From positions 312,501 to 376,500 of the forward strand of contig NC_064035.1 in NCBI RefSeq assembly GCF_932526225.1: a stretch of DNA of 64,000 nucleotides. The letters are read 5' to 3'. The notes beneath the pieces were generated by a model. That model was not told the DNA's origin and ran no database searches. It saw only the letters and a program-made list of their open reading frames with translations. Within the stretch, counting starts at the first letter, position 1. Every line of letters begins with the position of its first letter. Below, one piece after another: positions 10,418-25,726 of this stretch. Source of the DNA: Nematostella vectensis. Taxonomy: Eukaryota > Cnidaria > Anthozoa > Actiniaria > Edwardsiidae. A program made the position numbers and the translations under genes.

Positions 10418-12052
10418 AGTAATTTTCATTCCAATTCCCTTCAGCAATGCCACGTTAGTCTTTCGTTGCGGGCACTTGACTTCTAACGCAGCGACCCGGG
10501 TTCGATTCCCGCTGATAGCCCATCTTTTTTCTTTATTTCTTTTTAAATATCGATACTTAATTATACTGTTCTTGGTGTGTCATGACATAAAAAGAAGGTA
10601 TAGGAAATTTTTATGTACTCTCAGCATCTTTGATGTGCTCATGCTTTGTTCAGGATCCTGTACATATTTTATGCACACAAGAACTAACTAGATTCCTTGG
10701 ATAACTTGATTAAGTAGATTCTAACATAGAGCATAGCGCTCGATAGATTGATATACCTTTTTTTCCAAGTGTACTGTTTTATTTTTCCTAATGTTACTTT
10801 TTGGAATTTACATTCGGAAAAAAAATTATCGATTGTTACCTTTTGGAGGTTACACTCGTAAAACAAATTCCCGAATGTAACCCTGAAACTTTTCCCGAAT
10901 GTAACCTCCAGTCCGATGGTGACTTTGCTTGGGATAGTTTACGATACCAATAGAATTAAAAGTAATTTTCATTCCAATTCCCTTCAGCAATGCCACGTTA
11001 GTCTTTCGTTGCGGGCACTTGACTTCTAACGCAGCGACCCGGGTTCGATTCCCGCTGATAGCCCATCTTTTTTCTTTATTTCTTTTTAAATATCGATACT
11101 TAATTATACTGTTCTTGGTGTGTCATGACATAAAAAGAAGGTATAGGAAATTTTTATGTACTCTCAGCATCTTTGATGTGCTCATGCTTTGTTCAGGATC
11201 CTGTACATATTTTATGCACACAAGAACTAACTAGATTCCTTGGATAACTTGATTAAGTAGATTCTAACATAGAGCATAGCGCTCGATAGATTGATATACC
11301 TTTTTTTCCGAGTATACTGTTTTATTTTTCCTAATGTTACTTTTTGGAATTTACATTCGGAAAAAAAAATTATCGATTATAACCTTTTGGAGGTTACACT
11401 CGTAAAACAAATTCCCGAATGTAACCCTGAAGCTTTTCCCGAATGTAACCTCCAGTCCGGTGGTGACTTTGCTTGGGATAGTTTACGATACCAATAGTAT
11501 TAAAAGTAATTTTCATTACAATTCCCTTCAGCAATGCCACGTTAGTCTTTCGTTGCGGGCACTTGACTATTAACGCAGCGACCCGGGTTCGATTCCCGCT
11601 GATAGCCTATTTTTTTTTTCATTATTTTTTTTTTAAATATCGATACTTAATTATACTGTTCTTGGTGTGTCATGACATAAAAAGAAGGTATAGGGACATT
11701 TTTTTGTACTCTCAGCATCTTTGATGTGCTCATACTTTGTTCAGGATCCTGTACATATTTTATGCACACAAGAACTAACTAGATTCCTTGGATAACTTGA
11801 TTAAGTAGATTCTAACATAGAGCATAGCGCTCGATAGATTGATATACCTTTTTTTCCGAGTATACTGTTTTATTTTTCCTAATGTTACTTTTTGGAATCT
11901 ACATTCGGAAAAAAAAATTATCGATTGTAACCTTTTGGAGGTTACACTCGTAAAACAAATTCCCGAATGTAACCCTGAAGCTTTTCCCGAATGTAACCTC
12001 CAGTCCGATGGTGACTTTGCTTGGGATAGTTTACGATACCAATAGTATTAAA

Positions 12053-13689
12053 AGTAATTTTCATTACAATTCCCTTCAGCAATGCCACGTTAGTCTTCCG
12101 TTGCGGGCACTTGACTACTAACGCAGCGACCCGGGTTCTATTCCCGCTGATAGCCTATTTTTTTTCTTTATTTTTTTTTTTAAATATCGATACTTAATTA
12201 TACTGTTCTTGATGTGTCATGACATAAAAAGAAGGTATAGGGACATTTTTATGTACTCTCAGCATCTATGATGTGCTCATGCTTTGTTCAGGATCCTGTA
12301 CATATTTTATGCACACAAGAACTAACTAGATTCCTTGGATAACTTGATTAAGTAGATTCTAACATAGAGCATAGCGCTCGATAGATTGATATACCTTTTT
12401 TTCCAAGTGTACTGTTTTATTTTTCCTAATGTTACTTTTTGGAATTTACATTCGGAAAAAAAATTATCGATTGTTACCTTTTGGAGGTTACACTCGTAAA
12501 ACAAATTCCCGAATGTAACCCTGAAACTTTTCCCGAATGTAACCTCCAGTCCGATGGTGACTTTGCTTGGGATAGTTTACGATACCAATAGAATTAAAAG
12601 TAATTTTCATTCCAATTCCCTTCAGCAATGCCACGTTAGTCTTTCGTTGCGGGCACTTGACTTCTAACGCAGCGACCCGGGTTCTATTCCCGCTGATAGC
12701 CCATTTTTTTTCTTTATTTTTTTTTAAATATCGATACTTAATTATACTGTTCTTGGTGTGTCATGACATAAAAAGAAGGTATAATGAAATTTTTATGTAC
12801 TCTCAGCATCTTTGATGTGCTCATGGTTTGTTCAGGACCCTGTACATATTTTATGCACACAAGAACTAACTAGATTCCTTGGATAACTTGATTAAGTAGA
12901 TTCTAACATAGAGCATAGCGCTCGATAGATTGATATACCTTTTTTTCCGAGTATACTGTTTTATTTTTCCTAATGTTACTTTTTGGAATCTACATTCGGA
13001 AAAAAAAATTATCGATTGTAACCTTTTGGAGGTTACACTCGTAAAACAAATTCCCGAATGTAACCCTGAAGCTTTTCCCGAATGTAACCTCCAGTCCGGT
13101 GGTGACTTTGCTTGGGATAGTTTACGATACCAATAGTATTAAAAGTAATTTTCATTACAATTCCCTTCAGCAATGCCACGTTAGTCTTTCGTTGCGGGCA
13201 CTTGACTATTAACGCAGCGACCCGGGTTCGATTCCCGCTAATAGCCTATTTTTTTTTCATTATTTTTTTTTTAAATATCGATACTTAATTATACTGTTCT
13301 TGGTGTGTCATGACATAAAAAGAAGGTATAGGGACATTTTTTTGTACTCTCAGCATCTTTGATGTGCTCATACTTTGTTCAGGATCCTGTACATATTTTA
13401 TGCACACAAGAACTAACTAGATTCCTTGGATAACTTGATTAAGTAGATTCTAACATAGAGCATAGCGCTCGATAGATTGATATACCTTTTTTTCCGAGTA
13501 TACTGTTTTATTTTTCCTAATGTTACTTTTTGGAATTTACATTCGGAAAACAAATTATCGATTGTAACCTTTTGGAGGTTACACTCGTAAAACAAATTCC
13601 CGAATGTAACCCTGAAGCTTTTCCCGAATGTAACCTCCAGTCCGATGGTGACTTTGCTTGGGATAGTTTACGATACCAATAGTATTAAA
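12053..13689 (+). repeat. Three-monomer block duplicated at 16424-18059
   Basis: Monomers 23-25 match monomers 31-33: a TCTTCCG/GGTTCTATTCC monomer, a monomer with TATAATGAAATTT and AGGACCCTG ending in CCGGTGGTG, and an ATTAAC monomer. The offset is 4371 bp, eight monomers or two HOR lengths. Confidence 0.75.
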
Positions 13690-16423
13690 AGTAATTTTCA
13701 TTACAATTCCCTTCAGCAATGCCACGTTAGTCTTTCGTTGCGGGCACTTGACTACTAACGCAGCGACCCGGGTTCGATTCCCGCTGATAGCCTATTTTTT
13801 TTCTTTATTTTTTTTTTTTAAATATCGATACTTAATTATACTGTTCTTGGTGTGTCATGACATAAAAAGAAGGTATAGGGACATTTTTATGTACTCTCAG
13901 CATCTTTGATGTGCTCATGCTTTGTTCAGGATCCTGTACATATTTTATGCACACAAGACCTAACTACACCTAACTAACCTTGGATAACTTGATTAAGTAG
14001 ATTCTAACATAGAGCATAGCGCTCGATAGATTGATATACCTTTTTTTCCAAGTGTACTGTTTTATTTTTCCTAATGTTACTTTTTGGAATTTACATTCGG
14101 AAAAAAAATTATCGATTGTTACCTTTTGGAGGTTACACTCGTAAAACAAATTCCCGAATGTAACCCTGAAACTTTTCCCGAATGTAACCTCCAGTCCGAT
14201 GGTGACTTTGCTTGGGATAGTTTACGATACCAATAGAATTAAAAGTAATTTTCATTCCAATTCCCTTCAGCAATGCCACGTTAGTCTTTCGTTGCGGGCA
14301 CTTGACTTCTAACGCAGCGACCCGGGTTCGATTCCCGCTGATAGCCCATCTTTTTTCTTTATTTCTTTTTAAATATCGATACTTAATTATACTGTTCTTG
14401 GTGTGTCATGACATAAAAAGAAGGTATAGGAAATTTTTATGTACTCTCAGCATCTTTGATGTGCTCATGCTTTGTTCAGGATCCTGTACATATTTTATGC
14501 ACACAAGAACTAACTAGATTCCTTGGATAACTTGATTAAGTAGATTCTAACATAGAGCATAGCGCTCGATAGATTGATATACCTTTTTTTCCGAGTATAC
14601 TGTTTTATTTTTCCTAATGTTACTTTTTGGAATTTACATTCGGAAAAAAAATTATCGATTATAACCTTTTGGAGGTTACACTCGTAAAACAAATTCCCGA
14701 ATGTAACCCTGAAGCTTTTCCCGAATGTAACCTCCAGTCCGGTGGTGACTTTGCTTGGGATAGTTTACGATACCAATAGTATTAAAAGTAATTTTCATTA
14801 CAATTCCCTTCAGCAATGCCACGTTAGTCTTTCGTTGCGGGCACTTGACTATTAACGCAGCGACCCGGGTTCGATTCCCGCTGATAGCCTATTTTTTTTT
14901 TCATTATTTTTTTTTTAAATATCGATACTTAATTATACTGTTCTTGGTGTGTCATGACATAAAAAGAAGGTATAGGGACATTTTTTTGTACTCTCAGCAT
15001 CTTTGATGTGCTCATACTTTGTTCAGGATCCTGTACATATTTTATGCACACAAGAACTAACTAGATTCCTTGGATAACTTGATTAAGTAGATTCTAACAT
15101 AGAGCATAGCGCTCGATAGATTGATATACCTTTTTTTCCGAGTATACTGTTTTATTTTTCCTAATGTTACTTTTTGGAATCTACATTCGGAAAAAAAAAT
15201 TATCGATTGTAACCTTTTGGAGGTTACACTCGTAAAACAAATTCCCGAATGTAACCCTGAAGCTTTTCCCGAATGTAACCTCCAGTCCGATGGTGACTTT
15301 GCTTGGGATAGTTTACGATACCAATAGTATTAAAAGTAATTTTCATTACAATTCCCTTCAGCAATGCCACGTTAGTCTTCCGTTGCGGGCACTTGACTAC
15401 TAACGCAGCGACCCGGGTTCTATTCCCGCTGATAGCCTATTTTTTTTCTTTATTTTTTTTTTTAAATATCGATACTTAATTATACTGTTCTTGATGTGTC
15501 ATGACATAAAAAGAAGGTATAGGGACATTTTTATGTACTCTCAGCATCTATGATGTGCTCATGCTTTGTTCAGGATCCTGTACATATTTTATGCACACAA
15601 GAACTAACTAGATTCCTTGGATAACTTGATTAAGTAGATTCTAACATAGAGCATAGCGCTCGATAGATTGATAAACCTTTTTTTCCAAGTGTACTGTTTT
15701 ATTTTTCCTAATGTTACTTTTTGGAATTTACATTCGGAAAAAAAATTATCGATTGTTACCTTTTGGAGGTTACACTCGTAAAACAAATTCCCGAATGTAA
15801 CCCTGAAACTTTTACCGAATGTAACCTCCAGTCCGATGGTGACTTTGCTTGGGATAGTTTACGATATCAATAGAATTAAAAGTAATTTTCATTCCAATTC
15901 CCTTCAGCAATGCCACGTTAGTCTTTCGTTGCGGGCACTTGACTTCTAACGCAGCGACCCGGGTTCGATTCCCGCTGATAGCCCATCTTTTTTCTTTATT
16001 TCTTTTTAAATATCGATACTTAATTATACTGTTCTTGGTGTGTCATGACATAAAAAGAAGGTATAGGAAATTTTTATGTACTCTCAGCATCTTTGATGTG
16101 CTCATGCTTTGTTCAGGATCCTGTACATATTTTATGCACACAAGAACTAACTAGATTCCTTGTATAACTTGATTAAGTAGATTCTAACATAGAGCATAGC
16201 GCTCGATAGATTGATATACCTTTTTTTCCGAGTATACTGTTTTATTTTTCCTAATGTTACTTTTTGGAATTTACATTCGGAAAAAAAATTATCGATTATA
16301 ACCTTTTGGAGGTTACACTCGTAAAACAAATTCCCGAATGTAACCCTGAAGCTTTTCCCGAATGTAACCTCCAGTCCGATGGTGACTTTGCTTGGGATAG
16401 TTTACGATACCAATAGTATTAAA

Positions 16424-18059
16424 AGTAATTTTCATTACAATTCCCTTCAGCAATGCCACGTTAGTCTTCCGTTGCGGGCACTTGACTACTAACGCAGCGA
16501 CCCGGGTTCTATTCCCGCTGATAGCCTATTTTTTTTCTTTATTTTTTTTTTTAAATATCGATACTTAATTATACTGTTCTTGATGTGTCATGACATAAAA
16601 AGAAGGTATAGGGACATTTTTATGTACTCTCAGCATCTATGATGTGCTCATGCTTTGTTCAGGATCCTGTACATATTTTATGCACACAAGAACTAACTAG
16701 ATTCCTTGGATAACTTGATTAAGTAGATTCTAACATAGAGCATAGCGCTCGATAGATTGATATACCTTTTTTTCCAAGTGTACTGTTTTATTTTTCCTAA
16801 TGTTACTTTTTGGAATTTACATTCGGAAAAAAAATTATCGATTGTTACCTTTTGGAGGTTACACTCGTAAAACAAATTCCCGAATGTAACCCTGAAACTT
16901 TTCCCGAATGTAACCTCCAGTCCGATGGTGACTTTGCTTGGGATAGTTTACGATACCAATAGAATTAAAAGTAATTTTCATTCCAATTCCCTTCAGCAAT
17001 GCCACGTTAGTCTTTCGTTGCGGGCACTTGACTTCTAACGCAGCGACCCGGGTTCTATTCCCGCTGATAGCCCATTTTTTTTCTTTATTTTTTTTTAAAT
17101 ATCGATACTTAATTATACTGTTCTTGGTGTGTCATGACATAAAAAGAAGGTATAATGAAATTTTTATGTACTCTCAGCATCTTTGATGTGCTCATGCTTT
17201 GTTCAGGACCCTGTACATATTTTATGCACACAAGAACTAACTAGATTCCTTGGATAACTTGATTAAGTAGATTCTAACATAGAGCATAGCGCTCGATAGA
17301 TTGATATACCTTTTTTTCCGAGTATACTGTTTTATTTTTCCTAATGTTACTTTTTGGAATCTACATTCGGAAAAAAAAATTATCGATTGTAACCTTTTGG
17401 AGGTTACACTCGTAAAACAAATTCCCGAATGTAACCCTGAAGCTTTTCCCGAATGTAACCTCCAGTCCGGTGGTGACTTTGCTTGGGATAGTTTACGATA
17501 CCAATAGTATTAAAAGTAATTTTCATTACAATTCCCTTCAGCAATGCCACGTTAGTCTTTCGTTGCGGGCACTTGACTATTAACGCAGCGACCCGGGTTC
17601 GATTCCCGCTGATAGCCTATTTTTTTTTCATTATTTTTTTTTTAAATATCGATACTTAATTATACTGTTCTTGGTGTGTCATGACATAAAAAGAAGGTAT
17701 AGGGACATTTTTTTGTACTCTCAGCATCTTTGATGTGCTCATACTTTGTTCAGGATCCTGTACATATTTTATGCACACAAGAACTAACTAGATTCCTTGG
17801 ATAACTTGATTAAGTAGATTCTAACATAGAGCATAGCGCTCGATAGATTGATATACCTTTTTTTCCGAGTATACTGTTTTATTTTTCCTAATGTTACTTT
17901 TTGGAATTTACATTCGGAAAAAAATTATCGATTGTAACCTTTTGGAGGTTACACTCGTAAAACAAATTCCCGAATGTAACCCTGAAGCTTTTCCCGAATG
18001 TAACCTCCAGTCCGATGGTGACTTTGCTTGGGATAGTTTACGATACCAATAGTATTTAA
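16424..18059 (+). repeat. Second copy of the 12053-13689 block
   Basis: Monomers 31-33. The TATAATGAAATTT and AGGACCCTG variants occur only in monomers 24 and 32 in this window, which ties the two blocks together. Confidence 0.75.
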
Positions 18060-18612
18060 AGTAATTTTCATTACAATTCCCTTCAGCAATGTCACGTTAG
18101 TCTTTCGTTGCGGGCACTTGACTACTAACGCAGCGACCAGGGTTCGATTCCCGCTTATAGCCTATTTTTTTTTCTTTTTTTTTTTTTAAATATCGATACT
18201 TAATTATACTGTTCTTGGTGTGTCATGACATAAAAAGAAGGTATAGGGACATTTTTATGTACTCTCAGCATCTTTGATGTGCTCATGCTTTGTTCAGGAT
18301 CCTGTACATATTTTATGCACACAAGACCTAACTACACCTAACTAACCTTGGATAACTTGATTAAGTAGATTCTAACATAGAGCATAGCGCTCGATAGATT
18401 GATATACCTTTTTTTCCGAGTATACTGTTTTATTTTTCCTAATGTTACTTTTTGGAATCTACATTCGGAAAAAAAAATTATCGATTGTATCCTTTTGGAG
18501 GTTACACTCGTAAAACAAATTCCCGAATGTAACCCTGAAGCTTTTCCCGAATGTAACCTCCAGTCCGATGGTGACTTTGCTTGGGATAGTTTACGATACC
18601 AATAGTATTAAA
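18060..18612 (+). repeat. Domain A monomer with the ACCAGGG/CTTATAGCC tRNA variant
   Basis: Monomer 34 has GACCAGGGTTCG, CGCTTATAGCC and an unbroken long T tract after TTTC. The same combination is in monomers 70 (37739-38284) and 76 (41005-41550), nearly 20 kb and 23 kb away in domain B. Monomer 34 also has the CCTAA block, so only its front half matches those two. Confidence 0.75.
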
Positions 18613-19158
18613 AGTAATTTTCATTACAATTCCCTTCAGCAATGCCACGTTAGTCTTCCGTTGCGGGCACTTGACTACTAACGCAGCGACCCGGGTTCTA
18701 TTCCCGCTGATAGACTATTTTTTTTCTTTATTTTTTTTTTTAAATATCGATACTTAATTATACTGTTCTTGATGTGTCATGACATAAAAAGAAGGTATAG
18801 GGACATTTTTATGTACTCTCAGCATCTATGATGTGCTCATGCTTTGTTCAGGATCCTGTACATATTTTATGCACACAAGAACTAACTAGATTCCTTGGAT
18901 AACTTGATTAAGTAGATTCTAACATAGAGCATAGCGCTCGATAGATTGATATACCTTTTATTCCAAGTGTACTGTTTTATTTTTCCTAATGTTACTTTTT
19001 GGAATTTACATTCGGAAAAAAAATTATCGATTGTTACCTTTTGGAGGTTACACTCGTAAAACAAATTCCCGAATGTAACCCTGAAACTTTTCCCGAATGT
19101 AACCTCCAGTCCGATGGTGACTTTGCTTGGGATAGTTTACGATACCAATAGAATTAAA

Positions 19159-21349
19159 AGTAATTTTCATTCCAATTCCCTTCAGCAATGCCACGTTAGT
19201 CTTTCGTTGCGGGCACTTGACTTCTAACGCAGCGACCCGGGTTCGATTCCCGCTGATAGCCCATCTTTTTTCTTTATTTCTTTTTAAATATCGATACTTA
19301 ATTATACTGTTCTTGGTGTGTCATGACATAAAAAGAAGGTATAGGAAATTTTTATGTACTCTCAGCATCTTTGATGTGCTCATGCTTTGTTCAGGATCCT
19401 GTACATATTTTATGCACACAAGAACTAACTAGATTCCTTGGATAACTTGATTAAGTAGATTCTAACATAGAGCATAGCGCTCGATAGATTGATATACCTT
19501 TTTTTCCGAGTATACTGTTTTATTTTTCCTAATGTTACTTTTTGGAATTTACATTCGGAAAAAAAAATATCGATTATAACCTTTTGGAGGTTACACTCGT
19601 AAAACAAATTCCCGAATGTAACCCTGAAGCTTTTCCCGAATGTAACCTCCAGTCCGATGGTGACTTTGCTTGGGATAGTTTACGATACCAATAGTATTAA
19701 AAGTAATTTTCATTACAATTCCCTTCAGCAATGCCACGTTAGTCTTTCGTTGCGGGCACTTGACTATTAACGCAGCGACCCGGGTTCGATTCCCGCTGAT
19801 AGCCTATTTTTTTTTCATTATTTTTTTTTTAAATATCGATACTTAATTATACTGTTCTTGGTGTGTCATGACATAAAAAGAAGGTATAGGGACATTTTTT
19901 TGTACTCTCAGCATCTTTGATGTGCTCATACTTTGTTCAGGATCCTGTACATATTTTATGCACACAAGAACTAACTAGATTCCTTGGATAACTTGATTAA
20001 GTAGATTCTAACATAGAGCATAGCGCTCGATAGATTGATATACCTTTTTTTCCGAGTATACTGTTTTATTTTTCCTAATGTTACTTTTTGGAATTTACAT
20101 TCGGAAAACAAATTATCGATTGTAACCTTTTGGAGGTTACACTCGTAAAACAAATTCCCGAATGTAACCCTGAAGCTTTTCCCGAATGTAACCTCCAGTC
20201 CGATGGTGACTTTGCTTGGGATAGTTTACGATACCAATAGTATTAAAAGTAATTTTCATTACAATTCCCTTCAGCAATGCCACGTTAGTCTTTCGTTGCG
20301 GGCACTTGACTACTAACGCAGCGACCCGGGTTCGATTCCCGCTGATAGCCTATTTTTTTTCTTTATTTTTTTTTTTTTAAATATCGATACTTAATTATAC
20401 TGTTCTTGGTGTGTCATGACATAAAAAGAAGGTATAGGGACATTTTTATGTACTCTCAGCATCTTTGATGTGCTCATGCTTTGTTCAGGATCCTGTACAT
20501 ATTTTATGCACACAAGACCTAACTACACCTAACTAACCTTGGATAACTTGATTAAGTAGATTCTAACATAGAGCATAGCGCTCGATAGATTGATATACCT
20601 TTTTTTCCGAGTATACTGTTTTATTTTTCCTAATGTTACTTTTTGGAATCTACATTCGGAAAAAAAAATTATCGATTGTAACCTTTTGGAGGTTACACTC
20701 GTAAAACAAATTCCCGAATGTAACCCTGAAGCTTTTCCCGAATGTAACCTCCAGTCCGATGGTGACTTTGCTTGGGATAGTTTACGATACCAATAGTATT
20801 AAAAGTAATTTTCATTACAATTCCCTTCAGCAATGCCACGTTAGTCTTCCGTTGCGGGCACTTGACTACTAACGCAGCGACCCGGGTTCTATTCCCGCTG
20901 ATAGCCTATTTTTTTTCTTCATTTTTTTTTTTAAATATCGATACTTAATTATACTGTTCTTGATGTGTCATGACATAAAAAGAAGGTATAGGGACATTTT
21001 TATGTACTCTCAGCATCTATGATGTGCTCATGCTTTGTTCAGGATCCTGTACATATTTTATGCACACAAGAACTAACTAGATTCCTTGGATAACTTGATT
21101 AAGTAGATTCTAACATAGAGCATAGCGCTCGATAGATTGATATACCTTTTTTTCCAAGTGTACTGTTTTATTTTTCCTAATGTTACTTTTTGGAATTTAC
21201 ATTCGGAAAAAAAATTATCGATTGTTACCTTTTGGAGGTTACACTCGTAAAACAAATTCCCGAATGTAACCCTGAAACTTTTCCCGAATGTAACCTCCAC
21301 TCCGATGGTGACTTTGCTTGGGATAGTTTACGATACCAATAGAATTAAA
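19159..21349 (+). repeat. Second complete four-monomer HOR copy (2191 bp)
   Basis: Monomers 36-39 repeat the class order of 8227-10417. They are also the left part of the large second segmental copy. Monomer 37 carries the AAAACAAATTATCG variant also found in monomers 3, 17 and 25. Confidence 0.75.
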
Positions 21350-22994
21350 AGTAATTTTCATTCCAATTACCTTCAGCAATGCCACGTTAGTCTTTCGTTG
21401 CGGGCACTTGACTTCTAACGCAGCGACCCGGGTTCTATTCCCGCTGATAGCCTATTTTTTTTTCTTTATTTTTTTTTTAAATATCGATACTTAATTATAC
21501 TGTTCTTGGTGTGTCATGACATAAAAAGAAGGTATAGGGACATTTTTATGTACTCTCAGCATCTTTGATGTGCTCATGCTTTGTTCAGGATCCTGTACAT
21601 ATTTTATGCACACAAGACCTAACTAGACCTAACTAACCTTGGATAACTTGATTAAGTAGATTCTAACATAGAGCATAGCGCTCGATAGATTGATATACCT
21701 TTTTTTCCGAGTATACTGTTTTATTTTTCCTAATGTTACTTTTTGGAATCTACATTCGGAAAAAAAAATTATCGATTGTAACCTTTTGGAGGTTACACTC
21801 GTAAAACAAATTCCCGAATGTAACCCTGAAGCTTTTCCCGAATGTAACCTCCAGTCCGATGGTGACTTTGCTTGGGATAGTTTACGATACCAATAGTATT
21901 AAAAGTAATTTTCATTACAATTCCCTTCAGCAATGCCACGTTAGTCTTCCGTTGCGGGCACTTGACTACTAACGCAGCGACCCGAGTTCGATTCCCGCTG
22001 ATAGCCTATTTTTTTTTTCTTTATTTTTTTTTAAATATCGATACTTAATTATACTGTCCTTGGTGTGTCATTACATAAAAAGAAGGTATAGGGACATTTT
22101 TATGTACTCTCAGCATCTTTGATGTGCTCATGCTTTGTTCAGGATCCTGTACATATTTTATGCACACAAGAACTAACTAGATTCCTTGGATAACTTGATT
22201 AAGTAGATTCTAACATAGAGCATAGCGCTCGATAGATTGATATACCTTTTTTTCCGAGTATACTGTTTTATTTTTCCTAATGTTACTTTTTGGAATTTAC
22301 ATTCGGAAAAAAAATTATCGATTATAACCTTTTGGAGGTTACACTCGTAAAACAAATTCCCGAATGTAACCCTGAAGCTTTTCCCGAATGTAACCTCCAG
22401 TCCGATGGTGACTTTGCTTGGGATAGTTTACGATACCAATAGTATTAAAAGTAATTTTCATTACAATTCCCTTCAGCAATGCCACGTTAGTCTTTCGTTG
22501 CGGGCACTTGACTATTAACGCAGCGACCCGGGTTCGATTCCCGCTGATAGCCTATTTTTTTTTCTTTATTTTTTTTTAAATATCGATACTTAATTATACT
22601 GTTCTTGGTGTGTCATGACATAAAAAGAAGGTATAGGGACATTTTTTTGTACTCTCAGCATCTTTGATGTGCTCATACTTTGTTCAGGATCCTGTACATA
22701 TTTTATGCACACAAGAACTAACTAGATTCCTTGGATTACTTGATTAAGTAGATTCTAACATAGAGCATAGCGCTCGATAGATTGATATACCTTTTTTTCC
22801 GAGTATACTGTTTTATTTTTCCTAATGTTACTTTTTGGAATTTACATTCGGAAAAAAAATTATCGATTGTAACCTTTTGGAGGTTACACTCGTAAAACAA
22901 ATTCCCGAATGTAACCCTGAAGCTTTTCCCGAATGTAACCTCCAGTCCGATGGTGACTTTGCTTGGGATAGTTTACGATACCAATAGTATTAAA

Positions 22995-24625
22995 AGTAAT
23001 TTTCATTACAATTCCCTTCAGCAATGCCACGTTAGTCTTTCGTTGCGGGCACTTGACTACTAACGCAGCGACCCGGGTTCGATTCCCGCTGATAGCCTAT
23101 TTTTTTTCTTTATTTTTTTTTTTTAAATATCGATACTTAATTATACTGTTCTTGGTGTGTCATGACATAAAAAGAAGGTATAGGGACATTTTTATGTACT
23201 CTCAGCATCTTTGATGTGCTCATGCTTTGTTCAGGATCCTGTACATATTTTATGCACACAAGACCTAACTACACCTAACTAACCTTGGATAACTTGATTA
23301 AGTAGATTCTAACATAGAGCATAGCGCTCGATAGATTGATATACCTTTTTTTCCGAGTATACTGTTTTATTTTTCCTAATGTTACTTTTTGGAATCTACA
23401 TTCGGAAAAAAAAATTATCGATTGTAACCTTTTGGAGGTTACACTCGTAAAACAAATTCCCGAATGTAACCCTGAAGCTTTTCCCGAATGTAACCTCCAG
23501 TCCGATTGTGACTTTGCTTGGGATAGTTTACGATACCAATAGTATTAAAAGTAATTTTCATTACAATTCCCTTCAGCAATGCCACGTTAGTCTTTCGTTG
23601 CGGGCACTTGACTACTAACGCAGCCACCCGGGTTCGATTCCCGCTGATAGCCTATTTTTTTTTTAAATATCGATACTTAATTATACTGTTCTTGGTGTGT
23701 CATGACATAAAAAGAAGGTATAGGGACATTTTTATGTACTCTCAGCATCTTTGATGTGCTCATGCTATGTTCAGGATCCTGTACATATTTTATGCACACA
23801 AGAACTAACTAGATTCCTTGGATAACTTGATTAAGTAGATTCTAACATAGAGCATAGCGCTCGATAGATTGATATACCTTTTTTTCCAAGTGTACTGTTT
23901 TATTTTTCCTAATGTTACTTTTTGGAATTTACATTCGGAAAAAAAATTATCGATTGTTACCTTTTGGAGGTTACACTCGTAAAACAAATTCCCGAATGTA
24001 ACCCTGAAACTTTTCCCGAATGTAACCTCCAGTCCGATGGTGACTTTGCTTGGGATAGTTTACGATACCAATAGAATTAAAAGTAATTTTCATTCCAATT
24101 CCCTTCAGCAATGCCACGTTAGTCTTTCGTTGCGGGCACTTGACTTCTAACGCAGCGACCCGGGTTCGATTCCCGCTGATAGCCCATCTTTTTTCTTTAT
24201 TTTTTTTTAAATATCGATACTTAATTATACTGTTCTTGGTGTGTCATGACATAAAAAGAAGGTATAGGAAATTTTTATGTACTCTCAGCATCTTTAATGT
24301 GCTCATGCTTTGTTCAGGATCCTGTACATATTTTATGCACACAAGAACTAACTAGATTCCTTGGATAACTTGATTAAGTAGATTCTAACATAGAGCATAG
24401 CGCTCGATAGATTGATATACCTTTTTTTCCGAGTATACTGTTTTATTTTTCCTAATGTTACTTTTTGGAATTTACATTCGGAAAAAAAAATTATCGATTG
24501 TAACCTTTTGGAGGTTACACTCGTAAAACAAATTCCCGAATGTAACCCTGAAGCTTTTCCCGAATGTAACCTCCAGTCCGATGGTGACTTTGCTTGGGAT
24601 AGTTTACGATACCAATAGTATTAAA
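22995..24625 (+). repeat. Three-monomer cassette, copy 2 of 3
   Basis: Monomers 43-45, part of the large segmental copy. They keep the 532-bp monomer with GCTATGTTC. Confidence 0.8.
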
Positions 24626-25726
24626 AGTAATTTTCATTACAATTCTCTTCAGCAATGCCACGTTAGTCTTTCCTTGCGGGCACTTGACTACTAACGCAGC
24701 GACCCGGGTTCTATTCCCGCTGATAGCCTATTTTTTTTCTTTATTTTTTTTTTTAAATATCGATACTTAATTATACTGTTCTTGGTGTGTCATGACATAA
24801 AAAGAAGGTATAGGGACATTTTTATGTACTCTCAGCATCTTTGATGTGCTCATGCTTTGTTCAGGATCCTGTACATATTTTATGCACACAAGACCTAACT
24901 AGACCTAACTAACCTTGGATAACTTGATTAAGTAGATTCTAACATAGAGCATAGCGCTCGATAGATTGATATACCTTTTTTTCCGAGTATACTGTTTTAT
25001 TTTTCCTAATGTTACTTTTTGGAATCTACATTCGGAAAAAAAAATTATCGATTGTAACCTTTTGGAGGTTACACTCGTAAAACAAATTCCCGAATGTAAC
25101 CCTGAAGCTTTTCCCGAATGTAACCTCCAGTCCGATGGTGACTTTGCTTGGGATAGTTTACGATACCAATAGTATTAAAAGTAATTTTCATTCCAATTCC
25201 CTTCAGCAATGCCACGTTAGTCTTCCGTTGCGGGCACTTGACTACTAACGCAGCGACCCGAGTTCGATTCCCGCTGATAGCCTATTTTTTTTTTCTTTAT
25301 TTTTTTTTTAAATATCGATACTTAATTATACTGTTCTCGGTGTGTCATTACATAAAAAGAAGGTATAGGGACATTTTTATGTACTCTCAGCATCTTTGAT
25401 GTGCTCATGCTTTGTTCAGGATCCTGTACATATTTTATGCACACAAGAACTAACTAGATTCCTTGGATAACTTGATTAAGTAGATTCTAACATAGAGCAT
25501 AGCGCTCGATAGATTGATATACCTTTTTTTCCGAGTATACTGTTTTATTTTTCCTAATGTTACTTTTTGGAATTTACATTCGGAAAAAAAATTATCGATT
25601 ATAACCTTTTGGAGGTTACACTCGTAAAACAAATTCCCGAATGTAACCCTGAAGCTTTTCCCGAATGTAACCTCCAGTCCGATGGTGACTTTGCTTGGGA
25701 TAGTTTACGATACCAATAGTATTAAA

